A DNA stretch of 64,000 nucleotides from Flavobacterium suncheonense GH29-5 = DSM 17707 (GCF_000430025.1 NZ_AUCZ01000003.1:186001-250000); one strand, 5' to 3'. Positions 43,727-53,776 are shown, counted from the stretch's first letter. Notes: generated by a model from the sequence alone, not told the origin. Translations and numbers: made by a program.

Positions 43727-45637
43727 TTAACTGAAGAAATTCCAGATAACCCCAAAACGCACCATGAAATCGCGGTACGGATAATTCGGTGCCGTATAAT
43801 AGTTGAAACCTGTAAAGCTCGAATTAAAGTGCTCGGCTTTCAGGAACATGCGAAAGGTTCGGACTTTGGCGTTGATGAAGAAATCCATCATCGGGAAATC
43901 GCCGATTTCTTTCTGATTCTGGATGTAAAATTCTCCCAGTAAAGGATTGTAGTCGTTGGCTTTGTATTTCGTAAAATAATTGAGCGTGACACCGGTTTGG
44001 ATGTACAAGGCTTTCTTGAAGTAGTAATCGGAAAAATACAGCGTATTCCGGGTTACAAATTTGGGCACATTCAGGATTGGGTCGTTCTGCTCGACTTGCT
44101 GAAATAAAACGGTATTATCAAAACCCATTTTCCAGAATTTAACATCTTTGGAAGCCTTCACCGACAAGTAATTGATGGTTTTATCGTACTGAAAAGGCTT
44201 TACGACAAGCTGTTCTGCAATGCCCTGCTCGTTATAAACCGGGTTTTGGTTAGCAAAAAACAAATGGTCGTTTAAAACCGTATACTGGAACGACGCATCA
44301 AGCCATTGGGTTTGGGCCTCGACTTCAAAATTGTTGATCTTTTCGTTTTTGAAAGTATTGTACCAGTTGTACGCAACGTAGTCACTTTGGTAGAGCACGT
44401 AATTTAAATCCGGTAATTTGTTCATGTTCTGGTACTTTAAAGCAAAGGTGTTTTTGTCATTTAAAGTATAACGCACATTGGCCTCGATATTGGCTAAAGA
44501 CTGATTGGTCAGCGAATTGGAAACCAGTAAATTTCCTTTCCAACTGTTTTTCTGATAGCTGTATTGGGCTCCCCAGGTGTTGATACGGTCGTTGTTTTTG
44601 TTGGGCACTATTGACCCGTCGGCCAGTGTTACGGTTCGGTAGTAGAAATAGTTATACTTATAATCGTCTGCAAAAAACTGGAAATCGCCCAATTTGGCAT
44701 TGGAATAGGCCACCCCAAATTTGTTATACATTCTGTTGTAGCGCGTTTTATTGTTGACTGTAGAAGCATAACTGTCTCCAAAACGCTCGTTGGCGCTCAT
44801 GGAAAATTCAAAAAACTTATTTTCAAAATTGAACTGGTGTAAAAGTACCAAACTGTTAGGATTCGATTTGCTCAACCGAAACGAATGGTCTACAAAAAAA
44901 CGATTGCCTTTCAGCAAGGATTTGGCATCGGTAAAGTACGTTTCCAGTCGGGCTCGTTCTCTGTAAAGGTTTTCACCCTCTTCAAACTCCGACAGATTAA
45001 CAATTCCTCCGTTTTCCTGATTTAAAATATCCTGAGCGGTGATATGTGCTTTCAGGTGATAGCGTTTATTGGTGGTGTTATAACTGGTGATGAACCGGAA
45101 GTTTCCGGTACTGGACAGTTGATTAGCATACTTGCCCAAAGAGCGCAAACCTTTATAGCCAACGGAAAAATTAAGGTTTTTGGAAGTGTTTAAGGAAACA
45201 AAAGCATCCAGATTTTGCCCTTGCTCCATTACAGACTTGAAATACAAATCGGAATAAGGTGTGGGCACGTTATAATAGTTGACATCCCGAACCTCAAGAT
45301 AGTTAAAATGCTTGGCCTTGAAACCAAATTCCGGGTAAGGATTGAATTGGTTTAACCCAAAATTCAGAGTATTATAAGTTTGCCCTTCGTTAAGAAACTG
45401 AAGTAACCCGAAGGTGTCTTTACGCAGGTAGTTAAACTTGTACTCTCGCTGAATGGTTAGCGTAGTGTCTACGTAGGTGGTATCATTATCCAGGCTGATG
45501 ATTTTGTATAAATCGATAGAGGCTTTTTTTTCAGCCGTCTGTTTTTCAAATTTTCGATCCGGTTTTAAAACTTCGTCTACCTGTGCGGAGCAAACAAAGG
45601 AAAAGAATAATATCACAAATAAAAAACGCTGACTCAT
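43727..45637 (-). CDS. Putative outer-membrane porin (beta-barrel)
   Basis: A 636-residue exported protein with signal peptide ending FVCSAQ. The body is rich in alternating aromatic and polar residues, and the end HYNSSFTGFNYYTAPNYPYRD followed by VRFGVIWNFFS has the aromatic C-terminus (Phe-Phe-Ser) usual for beta-barrels. It matches the putative porin family of Bacteroidota (Porin_10 type), with the characteristic start of DTLTIQREYKFNYLRKDTFGLLQF. The family function is not established. It has its own consensus promoter and is separated from the next gene by a terminator. Confidence 0.82.
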   Translation of the reverse strand: MSQRFLFVILFFSFVCSAQVDEVLKPDRKFEKQTAEKKASIDLYKIISLDNDTTYVDTTLTIQREYKFNYLRKDTFGLLQFLNEGQTYNTLNFGLNQFNPYPEFGFKAKHFNYLEVRDVNYYNVPTPYSDLYFKSVMEQGQNLDAFVSLNTSKNLNFSVGYKGLRSLGKYANQLSSTGNFRFITSYNTTNKRYHLKAHITAQDILNQENGGIVNLSEFEEGENLYRERARLETYFTDAKSLLKGNRFFVDHSFRLSKSNPNSLVLLHQFNFENKFFEFSMSANERFGDSYASTVNNKTRYNRMYNKFGVAYSNAKLGDFQFFADDYKYNYFYYRTVTLADGSIVPNKNNDRINTWGAQYSYQKNSWKGNLLVSNSLTNQSLANIEANVRYTLNDKNTFALKYQNMNKLPDLNYVLYQSDYVAYNWYNTFKNEKINNFEVEAQTQWLDASFQYTVLNDHLFFANQNPVYNEQGIAEQLVVKPFQYDKTINYLSVKASKDVKFWKMGFDNTVLFQQVEQNDPILNVPKFVTRNTLYFSDYYFKKALYIQTGVTLNYFTKYKANDYNPLLGEFYIQNQKEIGDFPMMDFFINAKVRTFRMFLKAEHFNSSFTGFNYYTAPNYPYRDFMVRFGVIWNFFS

Positions 45638-45654
45638 ACTTTTAAGTTATGACG

Positions 45655-45687
45655 CAAAGGTAACGAGAATTATATGATATTTTCAAA
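45655..45687 (-). promoter_or_regulatory. Two-box promoter of the porin gene
   Basis: On the minus strand TTTG (45684-45687), a 21-bp spacer and TACCTTTG (45655-45662), matching the consensus fully. Confidence 0.75.
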
Positions 45688-45692
45688 AAATA

Positions 45693-45718
45693 AAAAACCC
45701 CGCTGTTGCGGGGTTTTT
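45693..45718. terminator. Terminator after the SusCD operon
   Basis: AAAAACCCCGC and GCGGGGTTTTT pair around TGTT, with A and T tracts on the two sides. It is the end of the four-gene minus-strand operon. Confidence 0.88.
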
Positions 45719-45737
45719 CTAAAGCCTGAAATAAAAA

Positions 45738-46736
45738 TTATTTTCTATTCGCTTTGTGTTTCATTTTGTTTTTCAACTTAGAAACTTTACCAGAAATGAT
45801 AACATCTCCTGAATTAATATCATAAACAGTATAAATATCTCCAGCTTTTTCAACTATGGCAACATAATCACTAAAACTGTCATTACTTGTTAATGGGATA
45901 TTAATAGTTTTAGACCAAACACCATATTTAGACATGTTAACTTTCAAATCATGGTTGAAAGGAACAGCAGGTGCCGGACCAGCTTGCCATAAATCTACAT
46001 ATAAATAGTAGTTTCCGTCAGGCAAAGTTGATTCCATGGTAAAAAACTCAGGAGAATTAGCAGTAGCACCTGGATAAGTACCACCGTTTACTTCATTCCC
46101 TAACTCATCCTCTAACCAGAAATCGAAATCCCAGTCAGAAAAATAAGCAGTAGAAGTAGGAGTCGCATATGTACCATCAAAAATCGTACCGTGAATATCT
46201 GTAGTAGTCTGAGCCCACTCCAACTCAAATCCAACATTATTATTGATAACATCAGAAATGTTAATTGTAATGATTTCAGAAGCTGAAGCTACCAAACCAG
46301 CACCATTTCCAGAAGAAGCAATACGAAGCTTTAACACTTCATTACCTTCTGTTAGCAAATCTAACTTCGGTGTAATTGTGAACTGAAAAGTTTCAGCATA
46401 CGCAGGAAAAACCAGTTTATAACCAATTGGTCCCTGAGAATATCCTCCTTCAGCAATATCAGTTTCTACTCCTGAACAGTCAAAATCTCTGAAAGAAGCT
46501 GTACTACCATTTGCATAAAGTTCCACTTTAAAGTCCATTGGAGTGGAAGATGGCTTGTCTACAGTTAAAGTAAAAGTCAACTCCTCACCTTCATTTGCTG
46601 AAGCCAGAATGTTATCAACAGTAACAACAGGCTTAGCGTTTCTTACATCGGCTAAAGTGTCGTCATCATTACATGAAGTAACCAACATTGATAATGCAGC
46701 TACTGCCAGTAAATTTTTAAAATTATATATCTTCAT
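45738..46736 (-). CDS. Surface lipoprotein of the SusCD operon (Calx-beta-like domain)
   Basis: The 332-residue protein has a lipoprotein signal with lipobox VTSC followed by NDDDTL, an acidic stretch that resembles the surface lipoprotein export signal of Flavobacteriia. The N-terminal half contains Ig-like repeats of the Calx-beta type (NEGEELTFTLTVDKPS, then LLTEGNEVLKLRIASS). The C-terminal half has no recognisable family; it ends with basic SKLKNKMKHKANRK. It is the last gene of the operon, 5 bp after the preceding lipoprotein gene. Such accessory lipoproteins often help bind substrate at the cell surface for a SusC/SusD pair. No enzymatic motif is seen. Confidence 0.8.
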   Translation of the reverse strand: MKIYNFKNLLAVAALSMLVTSCNDDDTLADVRNAKPVVTVDNILASANEGEELTFTLTVDKPSSTPMDFKVELYANGSTASFRDFDCSGVETDIAEGGYSQGPIGYKLVFPAYAETFQFTITPKLDLLTEGNEVLKLRIASSGNGAGLVASASEIITINISDVINNNVGFELEWAQTTTDIHGTIFDGTYATPTSTAYFSDWDFDFWLEDELGNEVNGGTYPGATANSPEFFTMESTLPDGNYYLYVDLWQAGPAPAVPFNHDLKVNMSKYGVWSKTINIPLTSNDSFSDYVAIVEKAGDIYTVYDINSGDVIISGKVSKLKNKMKHKANRK

Positions 46737-46741
46737 AATAT

Positions 46742-47548
46742 TTATAGTTTAGTATAAACAGTAGTTTTTCTGTCAAAAAACACACCAGATCCCACAGTCA
46801 GTCCATTGTAAACTCTTAACTCTTCAAAAGTCAATGTGTTTAAATCACTGTCCCAAGTAATATTACTAGCTGAACATAAATAGGTATCGCTAAAATCCCA
46901 ACCTAAATGAGTAAACTCACCACAGATATCGTTAAACTGCATTGGAATTGGCTGCCCTCCAGAAGAAACTCCTGGGAAAGGAACTTCAAACGTATTGGTT
47001 GCAATCTCAGTAATATTTGCTGTTCCAGCATATCCAGCAGTACTAACCCATGAATAAGCTCCAGTTGGCAATTGCGACTGACAACCTACGAAAGCAATAG
47101 TGGCAATTTTTTGGGATTCACTAATTACACCGTCAGTGGTAGTTGTCAATTTAAGAACCAATTCCGTTTTAGAAATTGGATTAAAAGAACCTGTATTTAC
47201 CAACAATGGAATCGTAGCAAAAGTACTACCCGCAGGAATTGTAATTTTATTTGTAGTATCCGCAAATTCAAATTCAGTTCCTTCCGTTGCAGTTGAGTTG
47301 TCTAAATCAACTTCATAGGTAATCTCAATATTAGAACCATTAGCATTACCATCGCCAAATCCATAGATAATTACTGGCAGGTCATACTGAATTTGACCTT
47401 CATCTGAAAAATAAGCAATATTTTCGATAGTATTCTCGAAACCAACAATCTTAGGACCTTGATTCAAGACGTCTGTCTCTAATCTATCATCATCAGAGCA
47501 TGAAAACAGCGATAATGATAACGCAGAAAGAATTAATAATTTTTTCAT
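46742..47548 (-). CDS. Surface lipoprotein of the SusCD operon
   Basis: The 268-residue protein has the lipobox LFSC followed by SDDDRL, again resembling a surface export signal. An Ig-like region follows, with YEVDLDNSTATEGTEFEFAD and TFATIPLLVNTGSFNP, the pattern of DUF4843/Calx-beta-type lipoproteins that accompany SusD homologues. The C-terminal part contains three cysteines (FVGCQSQLP, NDICGEF, TYLCSASN), possibly disulfide-bonded. It lies 20 bp after susD-like and 5 bp before the next lipoprotein gene. Substrate binding at the surface is likely; specificity unknown. Confidence 0.8.
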   Translation of the reverse strand: MKKLLILSALSLSLFSCSDDDRLETDVLNQGPKIVGFENTIENIAYFSDEGQIQYDLPVIIYGFGDGNANGSNIEITYEVDLDNSTATEGTEFEFADTTNKITIPAGSTFATIPLLVNTGSFNPISKTELVLKLTTTTDGVISESQKIATIAFVGCQSQLPTGAYSWVSTAGYAGTANITEIATNTFEVPFPGVSSGGQPIPMQFNDICGEFTHLGWDFSDTYLCSASNITWDSDLNTLTFEELRVYNGLTVGSGVFFDRKTTVYTKL

Positions 47549-47568
47549 CTTTTTCTAGTTTTTAGTTA

Positions 47569-49110
47569 TTATTCACTCCAGAAAGGACCTGTTGCAAAAA
47601 CTGTAGCACTTGTTTGTGCAGGTACATTTGCAGTATTAGAAATATATTCTGAAGCAGGATACATTAATCTCTTAGGCTTACCAACTCCACTATTAGTCAA
47701 TGCCAATGGGGTTACAGGGAAACCAGTTCTTACGTAATCAATCCAGCTTTCAATTGCATGTACATTCATTAAAGCAATCCATTTTTGAGTCATAATTGCC
47801 TCAATCTTATCTGCAGAACCATTCCAGCCAAAACCATTGATAGGGTCGATGTTTGCCAAATAAGTTGCACCAGCAGCAGGAGTAACACCTAATCTGGTGA
47901 ATGAAGCCTGAATTCCTTGAGTAAACAAAGTTTCAGCATCATAAGCTCCAAATTTCGTAGGATATCTGAAAGCAGCTTCAGCCAAAATAAACTTAGCCTC
48001 ACTCAAAGTCATCACATAACCAGCCATAGAAGAACCCACAGAAGCATTCGTTCCAACTGGTACAGGAATAATTGCAGGACCTAAGAATGAAGGGTTATCC
48101 GGAGCATCTTCCGAATCAGCACCTTGTTCAATTCCTACTACTAGACCACCTGTTGTGGTAAACAATCGGCTTCTTCTTGGGTCTGAGGTATTGTTTAAAG
48201 CATCTGCAGCATGAGCAGAAGCTGTAATAAGAGCCCTATTACCCGTTGCCTGACCGGTTATAGTATAACCATAAGCACCGTAGAAAGGATTTTGTCTGTT
48301 TGCATTGGTTGCATTATAACCAGGATTGATTGTTACATCAAAATCTACAAACTGAGCATCTGCTAAAGTATCGAATTGCGCGTCTAGATAAGCAATAGTT
48401 TCAGTATCTGTCAACTCCGATTGTCTAAGCAAAATTCTAAGTTTAATTGTGTTTGCAAAACTCTTCCATCTTGTCATATTACCGGCAAGCATAGCATCTT
48501 CCGCTCCTACAGTAACATCACTAGAGTTAGCATTCTCAATTAGTTCGATAGCTTCGTCTAACTCGTTAACTAAGCCTCTGTACACTAATTTATCGTCATC
48601 GTACTTAGGATAAAGATTAGCTTGTCCTTGAAAAGCCTCGCTATAAGGACAATCACCATATAAATCTACAATATATTGCATGTAAAAACTCTTAAGAATT
48701 TTAGCAATAGCTTTGTGATTATCGTAGTTTGGACTATCGTAATTGATAATTTGTTGGAAATTAGTCACATTTCTGTATGTCCAATCCCAAATCGGATTGT
48801 AGAAAGTTGAACTCAAGATAGAGCGGTATTCTTCGCTATACGGGTTGGTAGTATTGTTTACGTTTCCTGCCCAACTGTTCATCCATAAGTTCCCCAATTG
48901 ATTCATTGACTGGCTTCTGATGGAAGTCTCAAAATTCTGATTGTCACCAGAAATTGCTCTGTAAGTTTGCGTCTGAGCAGCACTCAGCGTCAAAACCGGA
49001 GAGATATCTGAATACACAGGACTATTCGGACTTTTATTTTCATCCAAGGTACAAGAAGCAATTGACATCACCGCAAGAAACGCAAATGGATATAATATTT
49101 TCCTTTTCAT
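47569..49110 (-). CDS. SusD/RagB-family nutrient-binding lipoprotein
   Basis: This 513-residue lipoprotein has lipobox IASC followed by TLDENKSPN. It belongs to the SusD-like group of the SusD/RagB superfamily: NFQQIINYDSPNYDNHKAIAKILKS, ADLYGDCPYSEAFQG (here VDLYGDCPYSEA), and the late MTQKWIALMNVHAIESWIDYVRTG. SusD caps the SusC pore and captures the ligand. Proteins of this SusD-like subgroup serve peptides and other non-starch ligands as well as glycans. It lies 21 bp after susC-like. The usual TPR helices appear to be present. Confidence 0.93.
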   Translation of the reverse strand: MKRKILYPFAFLAVMSIASCTLDENKSPNSPVYSDISPVLTLSAAQTQTYRAISGDNQNFETSIRSQSMNQLGNLWMNSWAGNVNNTTNPYSEEYRSILSSTFYNPIWDWTYRNVTNFQQIINYDSPNYDNHKAIAKILKSFYMQYIVDLYGDCPYSEAFQGQANLYPKYDDDKLVYRGLVNELDEAIELIENANSSDVTVGAEDAMLAGNMTRWKSFANTIKLRILLRQSELTDTETIAYLDAQFDTLADAQFVDFDVTINPGYNATNANRQNPFYGAYGYTITGQATGNRALITASAHAADALNNTSDPRRSRLFTTTGGLVVGIEQGADSEDAPDNPSFLGPAIIPVPVGTNASVGSSMAGYVMTLSEAKFILAEAAFRYPTKFGAYDAETLFTQGIQASFTRLGVTPAAGATYLANIDPINGFGWNGSADKIEAIMTQKWIALMNVHAIESWIDYVRTGFPVTPLALTNSGVGKPKRLMYPASEYISNTANVPAQTSATVFATGPFWSE

Positions 49111-49131
49111 ATTCTAAAGTAATTAAATTAA

Positions 49132-52100
49132 TTAAAAAGTAAGATTTACTGCGAAACCATAAGTTTTCTGAACCGGATATCTGTCTGTAAAAGATAAACC
49201 TCCAGCATTTCCAGTCGTTTCAGAACCTTCAGGATCGTTATAATATCTGTTTTCCTTAGGGAACCAAGTGAACGGGTTACGTGCATTAACTCCAATAGTA
49301 ACTGCTGTTAAACCAGCTCTCTTAATAAGATCTTGGTTAAAGCTATAGCTTAATGACAATTCTCTTACTTTGAAAGCAGTCGCATCAATAACTAAATTCT
49401 CACCAGTTGTAGAATAATAACTGTTATAATAGTTAATGAATGAAGCCATACTACCACCACCTGTCATAACATTTGTATTAGCCTCATTAGCCTCATACAA
49501 CCCATTTCCATTATAATCGTAAGATGAATTCGGCATAATGAATCCAGATCTGTTTTCAGCTGATTCAACTAACTGTCCAGTCCAAGATAAATTACGTTTT
49601 ACATCTGAATAGAATTGGTGACCAGTTCTGTAGTCCATAGTAGCAGACAATTTAACTCCTTTGTAAGACAATGAAGATGTCAAACCTAAGATGTAATCAG
49701 GATTAACTTTTCCTAATTTTTTCATAGTAGGGTCAATTGTTGGATTACCATTTGCATCAAGAATGATTCTACCAAACTCATCTCTAGAATAAGTAGTTCC
49801 TTTAATCAAAGGATATTCTTCTCCTGCAACTGCATAAATTCCAACAAAGTCATACGGCTGACGCAATGACACCTCAGTTGCCTCATCAGACACTTTGTTA
49901 ATCACAGATTTATAATGAGTATAGCTCAATTTGTTATCCCAACGCAATCCGTTGTTTGCCATTTTAATAGGCGTGAAAGACAAGTCAATCTCATAACCTT
50001 TGGTTTGCATTTCTCCAACATTTCTTCTAAGAGTAGTAAGCCCCGCAGCAGCAGAAGCACCTGTATTTGTAATCAAATCATGTGTATCGGTAACATAATA
50101 TGAAGCATCAAGTGTCAATCTGTCGTTAAAGAAACCGAAGTTTGCAGCAACTTCTTTAGATGTCACAAACTCAGGCGTAATACCTTTAAATGTTTGACCC
50201 TGTTGCTGAACGTAAGAGTTTGCCCCACCAAATGGATATCCAATACCAAGAACCCCAAGACTATTAATAGCATAGGCAGGAACCGCAGATTCATTACCAA
50301 CTCTAGTCCAGTTAGCAGACAACTTAGCATAGTTTAAAATATCACCTTTAAGACCGTCAAAAGCTTTAGTAGGGATAAACGAAATACCCGCACTTGGATA
50401 GAAGAAACTAGAATTTCTCTTCTCGAACACACTTGACCAGTCATTTCTTCCGGTTACATTCAAGAATAAATATTCCTTATAGCCTAAATCAACATTTCCA
50501 AAAAGACCAAACTTATTTCTAGTAATAATTGTATTAGCTAAATTTGAAGCCAAAGCAGGGTTCAAAACGTTAGTATAGTTATAAAGTCCCGGAATATTCA
50601 AATTAGTACCTCCAACTTGGTTTACTTTTGTATAGAAATCCTGCGTATTGAAACCTACGTTAGCTTTAAATGAAAGATCATTAGTTAACATATAGTCAAA
50701 ATTCACAATAAAATCTCCGTAAAAATTTCTGTCAAGCTGAGTAGAACTATAGTATTCCGATGTTACAGAATTACTTCTTGAACCATAAACACTGGCTATA
50801 TTATCTACGTACTCATTTTTATAAGACCAGTTATCAAATGTATTCAATCTCAAGTTAGCCAAATAAGAAAGGCTGATGTTTTTATTGATTTCATACCCCA
50901 AAGAAACAATTGCCGCCATTCTGTTTGTTTTACCAAACTCTCTCTCGTTATCTCTTCTCCAGTATGGAGAGTTATAATAAACAGTCCAGTGATGTTGGTT
51001 CTGACCTCCGCTAAATTGACTAACAGGAACATTCGAAGCTGTCTGTAAAAGGTTACCATACAATCCTGAAACTGTATTTTTTACACTCTCATTGATATAG
51101 TTAATATTACCTTCTACTGTAAATCTACCCGATTTCTTCCCTGCTTTTAGCAAGAATGAATTTCTTTTCAACTCATCCTTATCTACAATGAAATCTGTTT
51201 GATTTCTGTTTGCAGAAAATATAGCATAACCATTCTCAAGATTACCTCCACTCAAAGTAACCCCTGTCTGCACAATAGTACCTTTTTTAAAGAATTGCTT
51301 ATAGTTATCCTCAATAGGGCTATACGGAGCCATAATATAAGATCCATCTGCCTGAGGTAAACCTACCGGCACAAGCGAACCGTCAAATTCAGGCCCCCAA
51401 GAACCATTCTCCTGACTCGCATGCAATCCGTCCCAACCCTGACCGTAACGCAATTGTCGTTGTGGCAAATATGCAATATCAGAAATATCAACAGAAGATG
51501 TAACATTTACTTTAAATTTACCTTCTGTCGAACCTTTCTTAGTAGTCACAATAATAACACCGTTAACACCATCAGAACCGTACAAAGCAGCTCCCTGCGC
51601 ACCCTTCAATACGTTCACGCTCTCAATGATTTCAGGAGCTAATTGTTGAAAAGTACCAATGTTTGAAATCGCCCCATCAATAACAACCAAAGCCTGGTTA
51701 TTACCTGTCATCGATCTGGCCCCTCTCAACACAACTCTGTTCTCAGCATTAATTCCACTGCTAGTTGTATTAATTTGTAAACCTGAAACCTTACCAACAA
51801 GCGCCTGAACCGCATTCGGGTTAGCCGCTTTGTTCAATTCTTCAGCATTTACTTTTTGATACGTTGATGTAACCGCATCTGTTTTTCTCTTAATACCAAG
51901 AGCTGTTACAACCACATCCTCAATCGCAGTAGCCTCTGCAGCCATAGCCACATTGATTTTGCTTGCAGCACCAACCACAATTGTCTGATCCTTCATCCCA
52001 ATGAATGAAAACACCAAAGACTCTCCTGTTTTTGCTGCGATGGTATAATTACCATCCATGTCTGTTTGTGTCCCGCGAGTCGTACCTTTTACAACAACGC

Positions 52101-52224
52101 TAACACCCGGCAACGGTAAACCAGCCTCGGTTACTGTACCTGTAATAGTTTTCTCCTGTGCGAAGGAAAACTGCATTGAAAACGCCATTAATAGCGCAAA
52201 AATCCATTTAAACTTCGATCTCAT
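49132..52224 (-). CDS. SusC/RagA-family TonB-dependent outer-membrane transporter
   Basis: The 1030-residue protein has a signal peptide ending QFSFAQ, then an N-terminal carboxypeptidase-regulatory-like domain (about residues 24-105, GTVTEAGLPLPGVSVVVKG). A plug domain follows (about 115-230, with SGLQINTTSSG, VVLRGARSMTGNN and NVLKGAQGAALYGSDGVNGVI) and then a 22-stranded barrel ending YGFAVNLTF. The SusC signature YG..G..GVI is clear. It is the first gene of the four-gene operon. Energised by TonB, it imports the ligand held by the SusD-like partner. No glycoside hydrolase or sigma/anti-sigma pair is next to it, so the ligand is not predictable. Confidence 0.95.
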   Translation of the reverse strand: MRSKFKWIFALLMAFSMQFSFAQEKTITGTVTEAGLPLPGVSVVVKGTTRGTQTDMDGNYTIAAKTGESLVFSFIGMKDQTIVVGAASKINVAMAAEATAIEDVVVTALGIKRKTDAVTSTYQKVNAEELNKAANPNAVQALVGKVSGLQINTTSSGINAENRVVLRGARSMTGNNQALVVIDGAISNIGTFQQLAPEIIESVNVLKGAQGAALYGSDGVNGVIIVTTKKGSTEGKFKVNVTSSVDISDIAYLPQRQLRYGQGWDGLHASQENGSWGPEFDGSLVPVGLPQADGSYIMAPYSPIEDNYKQFFKKGTIVQTGVTLSGGNLENGYAIFSANRNQTDFIVDKDELKRNSFLLKAGKKSGRFTVEGNINYINESVKNTVSGLYGNLLQTASNVPVSQFSGGQNQHHWTVYYNSPYWRRDNEREFGKTNRMAAIVSLGYEINKNISLSYLANLRLNTFDNWSYKNEYVDNIASVYGSRSNSVTSEYYSSTQLDRNFYGDFIVNFDYMLTNDLSFKANVGFNTQDFYTKVNQVGGTNLNIPGLYNYTNVLNPALASNLANTIITRNKFGLFGNVDLGYKEYLFLNVTGRNDWSSVFEKRNSSFFYPSAGISFIPTKAFDGLKGDILNYAKLSANWTRVGNESAVPAYAINSLGVLGIGYPFGGANSYVQQQGQTFKGITPEFVTSKEVAANFGFFNDRLTLDASYYVTDTHDLITNTGASAAAGLTTLRRNVGEMQTKGYEIDLSFTPIKMANNGLRWDNKLSYTHYKSVINKVSDEATEVSLRQPYDFVGIYAVAGEEYPLIKGTTYSRDEFGRIILDANGNPTIDPTMKKLGKVNPDYILGLTSSLSYKGVKLSATMDYRTGHQFYSDVKRNLSWTGQLVESAENRSGFIMPNSSYDYNGNGLYEANEANTNVMTGGGSMASFINYYNSYYSTTGENLVIDATAFKVRELSLSYSFNQDLIKRAGLTAVTIGVNARNPFTWFPKENRYYNDPEGSETTGNAGGLSFTDRYPVQKTYGFAVNLTF

Positions 52225-52402
52225 ATTAAATTTATTTGAGTTAGTTATTTCGCAAACTTCTTAATAATTTCTTAAATAACCAAATAATACTACAGATTTA
52301 TAGTATTTTATATATGTTAAAAAATCATCCCGAAATTTTCAAAATTCCTAACAAACACATTTATAAGATTAAAAAGTAACAAAAGGGTTGCGCAAAAAAT
52401 TT

Positions 52403-52410
52403 TACTTTTG
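52403..52410 (+). promoter_or_regulatory. -7 box of rnhB
   Basis: TACTTTTG fits TAnnTTTG. It lies inside the region that a TTG start at 52388 would make coding, so it supports the ATG at 52424. Confidence 0.5.
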
Positions 52411-52423
52411 GCAAAAAAAAAGA

Positions 52424-53023
52424 ATGTTACTAAAAAACCACTCCTCTATGCTATTTGAAGCCGGTACCGATGAAGCCGGGAGAGGCTGTCTGGCAGGTCC
52501 GGTCACAGCCGCCGCAGTAATTCTTCCCACAGAGTTTGAACTCGAGTTCTTAAACGACTCCAAAAAACTATCCGAAAAGACCCGAGACAAACTAAGACCA
52601 CTTATAGAAGAAAAAGCACTTACCTATAAAGTAACCCATCTGGAACCTGTTATTATTGACAAAATAAACATTCTGAACGCCTCCATAAAAGCCATGCAGG
52701 AATGCATCCTACAACTCAACCCTTCTCCGGACCACATTATAGTAGACGGCAATCGGTTCAAACCCATCAACGGCATTCCTTACAGTTGCATTGTAAAAGG
52801 CGACAGTAAATATTTAAGTATTGCAGCTGCATCGGTTCTGGCCAAAACCTACCGGGACGAATACATGAACCGGATTCACGAAGAATTTCCCATGTACAAT
52901 TGGAAAAAAAACAAAGGCTACCCAACAGAAGAACACCGGGAAGCCATTAAAAAATACGGTATAACCAAATACCACAGAATGTCGTTCCGATTGTTACCCG
53001 AACAACTCACTTTAGATTTATAA
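52424..53023 (+). CDS. rnhB: Ribonuclease HII
   Basis: RNase HII removes ribonucleotides embedded in DNA and RNA-DNA hybrids. Catalytic residues lie in [15 protein letters not shown] (Asp and Glu), in HIIVDGNRF (Asp) and in KTYRDEYM (Asp). The frame is open from a TTG at 52388, but the -7 box at 52403-52410 lies inside that extension, so I use the ATG at 52424 ([17 protein letters not shown]), giving 199 residues. It is convergent with lipB, with a shared terminator. Confidence 0.95.
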   Translation: MLLKNHSSMLFEAGTDEAGRGCLAGPVTAAAVILPTEFELEFLNDSKKLSEKTRDKLRPLIEEKALTYKVTHLEPVIIDKINILNASIKAMQECILQLNPSPDHIIVDGNRFKPINGIPYSCIVKGDSKYLSIAAASVLAKTYRDEYMNRIHEEFPMYNWKKNKGYPTEEHREAIKKYGITKYHRMSFRLLPEQLTLDL

Positions 53024-53052
53024 AAAAAGGAAGTCAATCGACTTCCTTTTTT
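53023..53052. terminator. Bidirectional terminator between rnhB and lipB
   Basis: AAAAAAGGAAGTC and GACTTCCTTTTTT pair around AATC between convergent genes. Confidence 0.87.
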
Positions 53053-53055
53053 ATA

Positions 53056-53751
53056 TTAAACTAATTCCGCTTCAAACAGACTGGAAAAGTGCTTCAGTAT
53101 TTTTTGCTTCACTTCTTCTTCATTCACTTTGTCAACTCCCAACTCAACATTAAGAGAAGTTACTGCCTTTCCTTTAATACCACAAGGAATAATATTATCA
53201 AAATACCCTAAATCCGCATTAACATTCAACGCAAAACCATGCATAGTTACCCATCGGGAAGCGCGCACGCCCATGGCACAAATTTTTCGGGCAAAGGGCG
53301 TGCCAACTCCCAGCCACACTCCGGTTTCTCCCTGGCTTCTTTCGCACTGCAAACCGTATTCGGCCAACGTAAGGATAATAGCTTCCTCCAACAAGCGAAG
53401 ATATTTATGGATGTCTGTGAAAAAATTCTCCAAATCAAGAATCGGATAGCCTACAATCTGGCCCGGACCGTGATAGGTAATATCTCCTCCTCTGTTGATT
53501 TTGTAAAACGTCGCTCCTTTTTCTTCCAGTTGCTTCTCACTTAAAAGCAAGTTCGATAAATCGCCGCTCTTCCCTAACGTATAAACATGCGGATGTTCCA
53601 CAAAAAGGAAATGATTATCGGTTGTGATTTCCGGGTGGTCTCTTTTTGCCATTTTTTGGGCTACGATAGCCGCAAAGAGCGCTTCCTGATAATCCCAGGT
53701 TGCTTTATAATCTTTTCGCCCCAGATCCTGAAGCTGTACTTTTTTATTCAT
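53056..53751 (-). CDS. lipB: Octanoyltransferase (lipoate biosynthesis)
   Basis: LipB moves octanoate from acyl carrier protein to lipoyl domains of dehydrogenase complexes. The 231-residue protein shows the family motifs VEHPHVYTLGKSGD, RGGDITYHGPGQIVGYPI and GVWLGVGTPFARKICAMGVRASRWVTMHG (split here for length), with the catalytic Cys in IIPCGIKGK and the conserved Lys of RKICAMGV. It is convergent with rnhB and divergent from lysS. Length and motifs are standard. Confidence 0.96.
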   Translation of the reverse strand: MNKKVQLQDLGRKDYKATWDYQEALFAAIVAQKMAKRDHPEITTDNHFLFVEHPHVYTLGKSGDLSNLLLSEKQLEEKGATFYKINRGGDITYHGPGQIVGYPILDLENFFTDIHKYLRLLEEAIILTLAEYGLQCERSQGETGVWLGVGTPFARKICAMGVRASRWVTMHGFALNVNADLGYFDNIIPCGIKGKAVTSLNVELGVDKVNEEEVKQKILKHFSSLFEAELV

Positions 53752-53768
53752 AATTTTTAAAAACTACA

Positions 53769-53776
53769 CAAAAATA
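53769..53776 (-). promoter_or_regulatory. -7 box of lipB
   Basis: On the minus strand TATTTTTG fits TAnnTTTG, 17 bp before the lipB start. The upstream box is not visible because the dispersed element begins there. Confidence 0.45.

Noticed and set aside
52388..52423. TTG start for rnhB
   Set aside because: The -7 box TACTTTTG lies inside this stretch and the protein family starts near the ATG at 52424.
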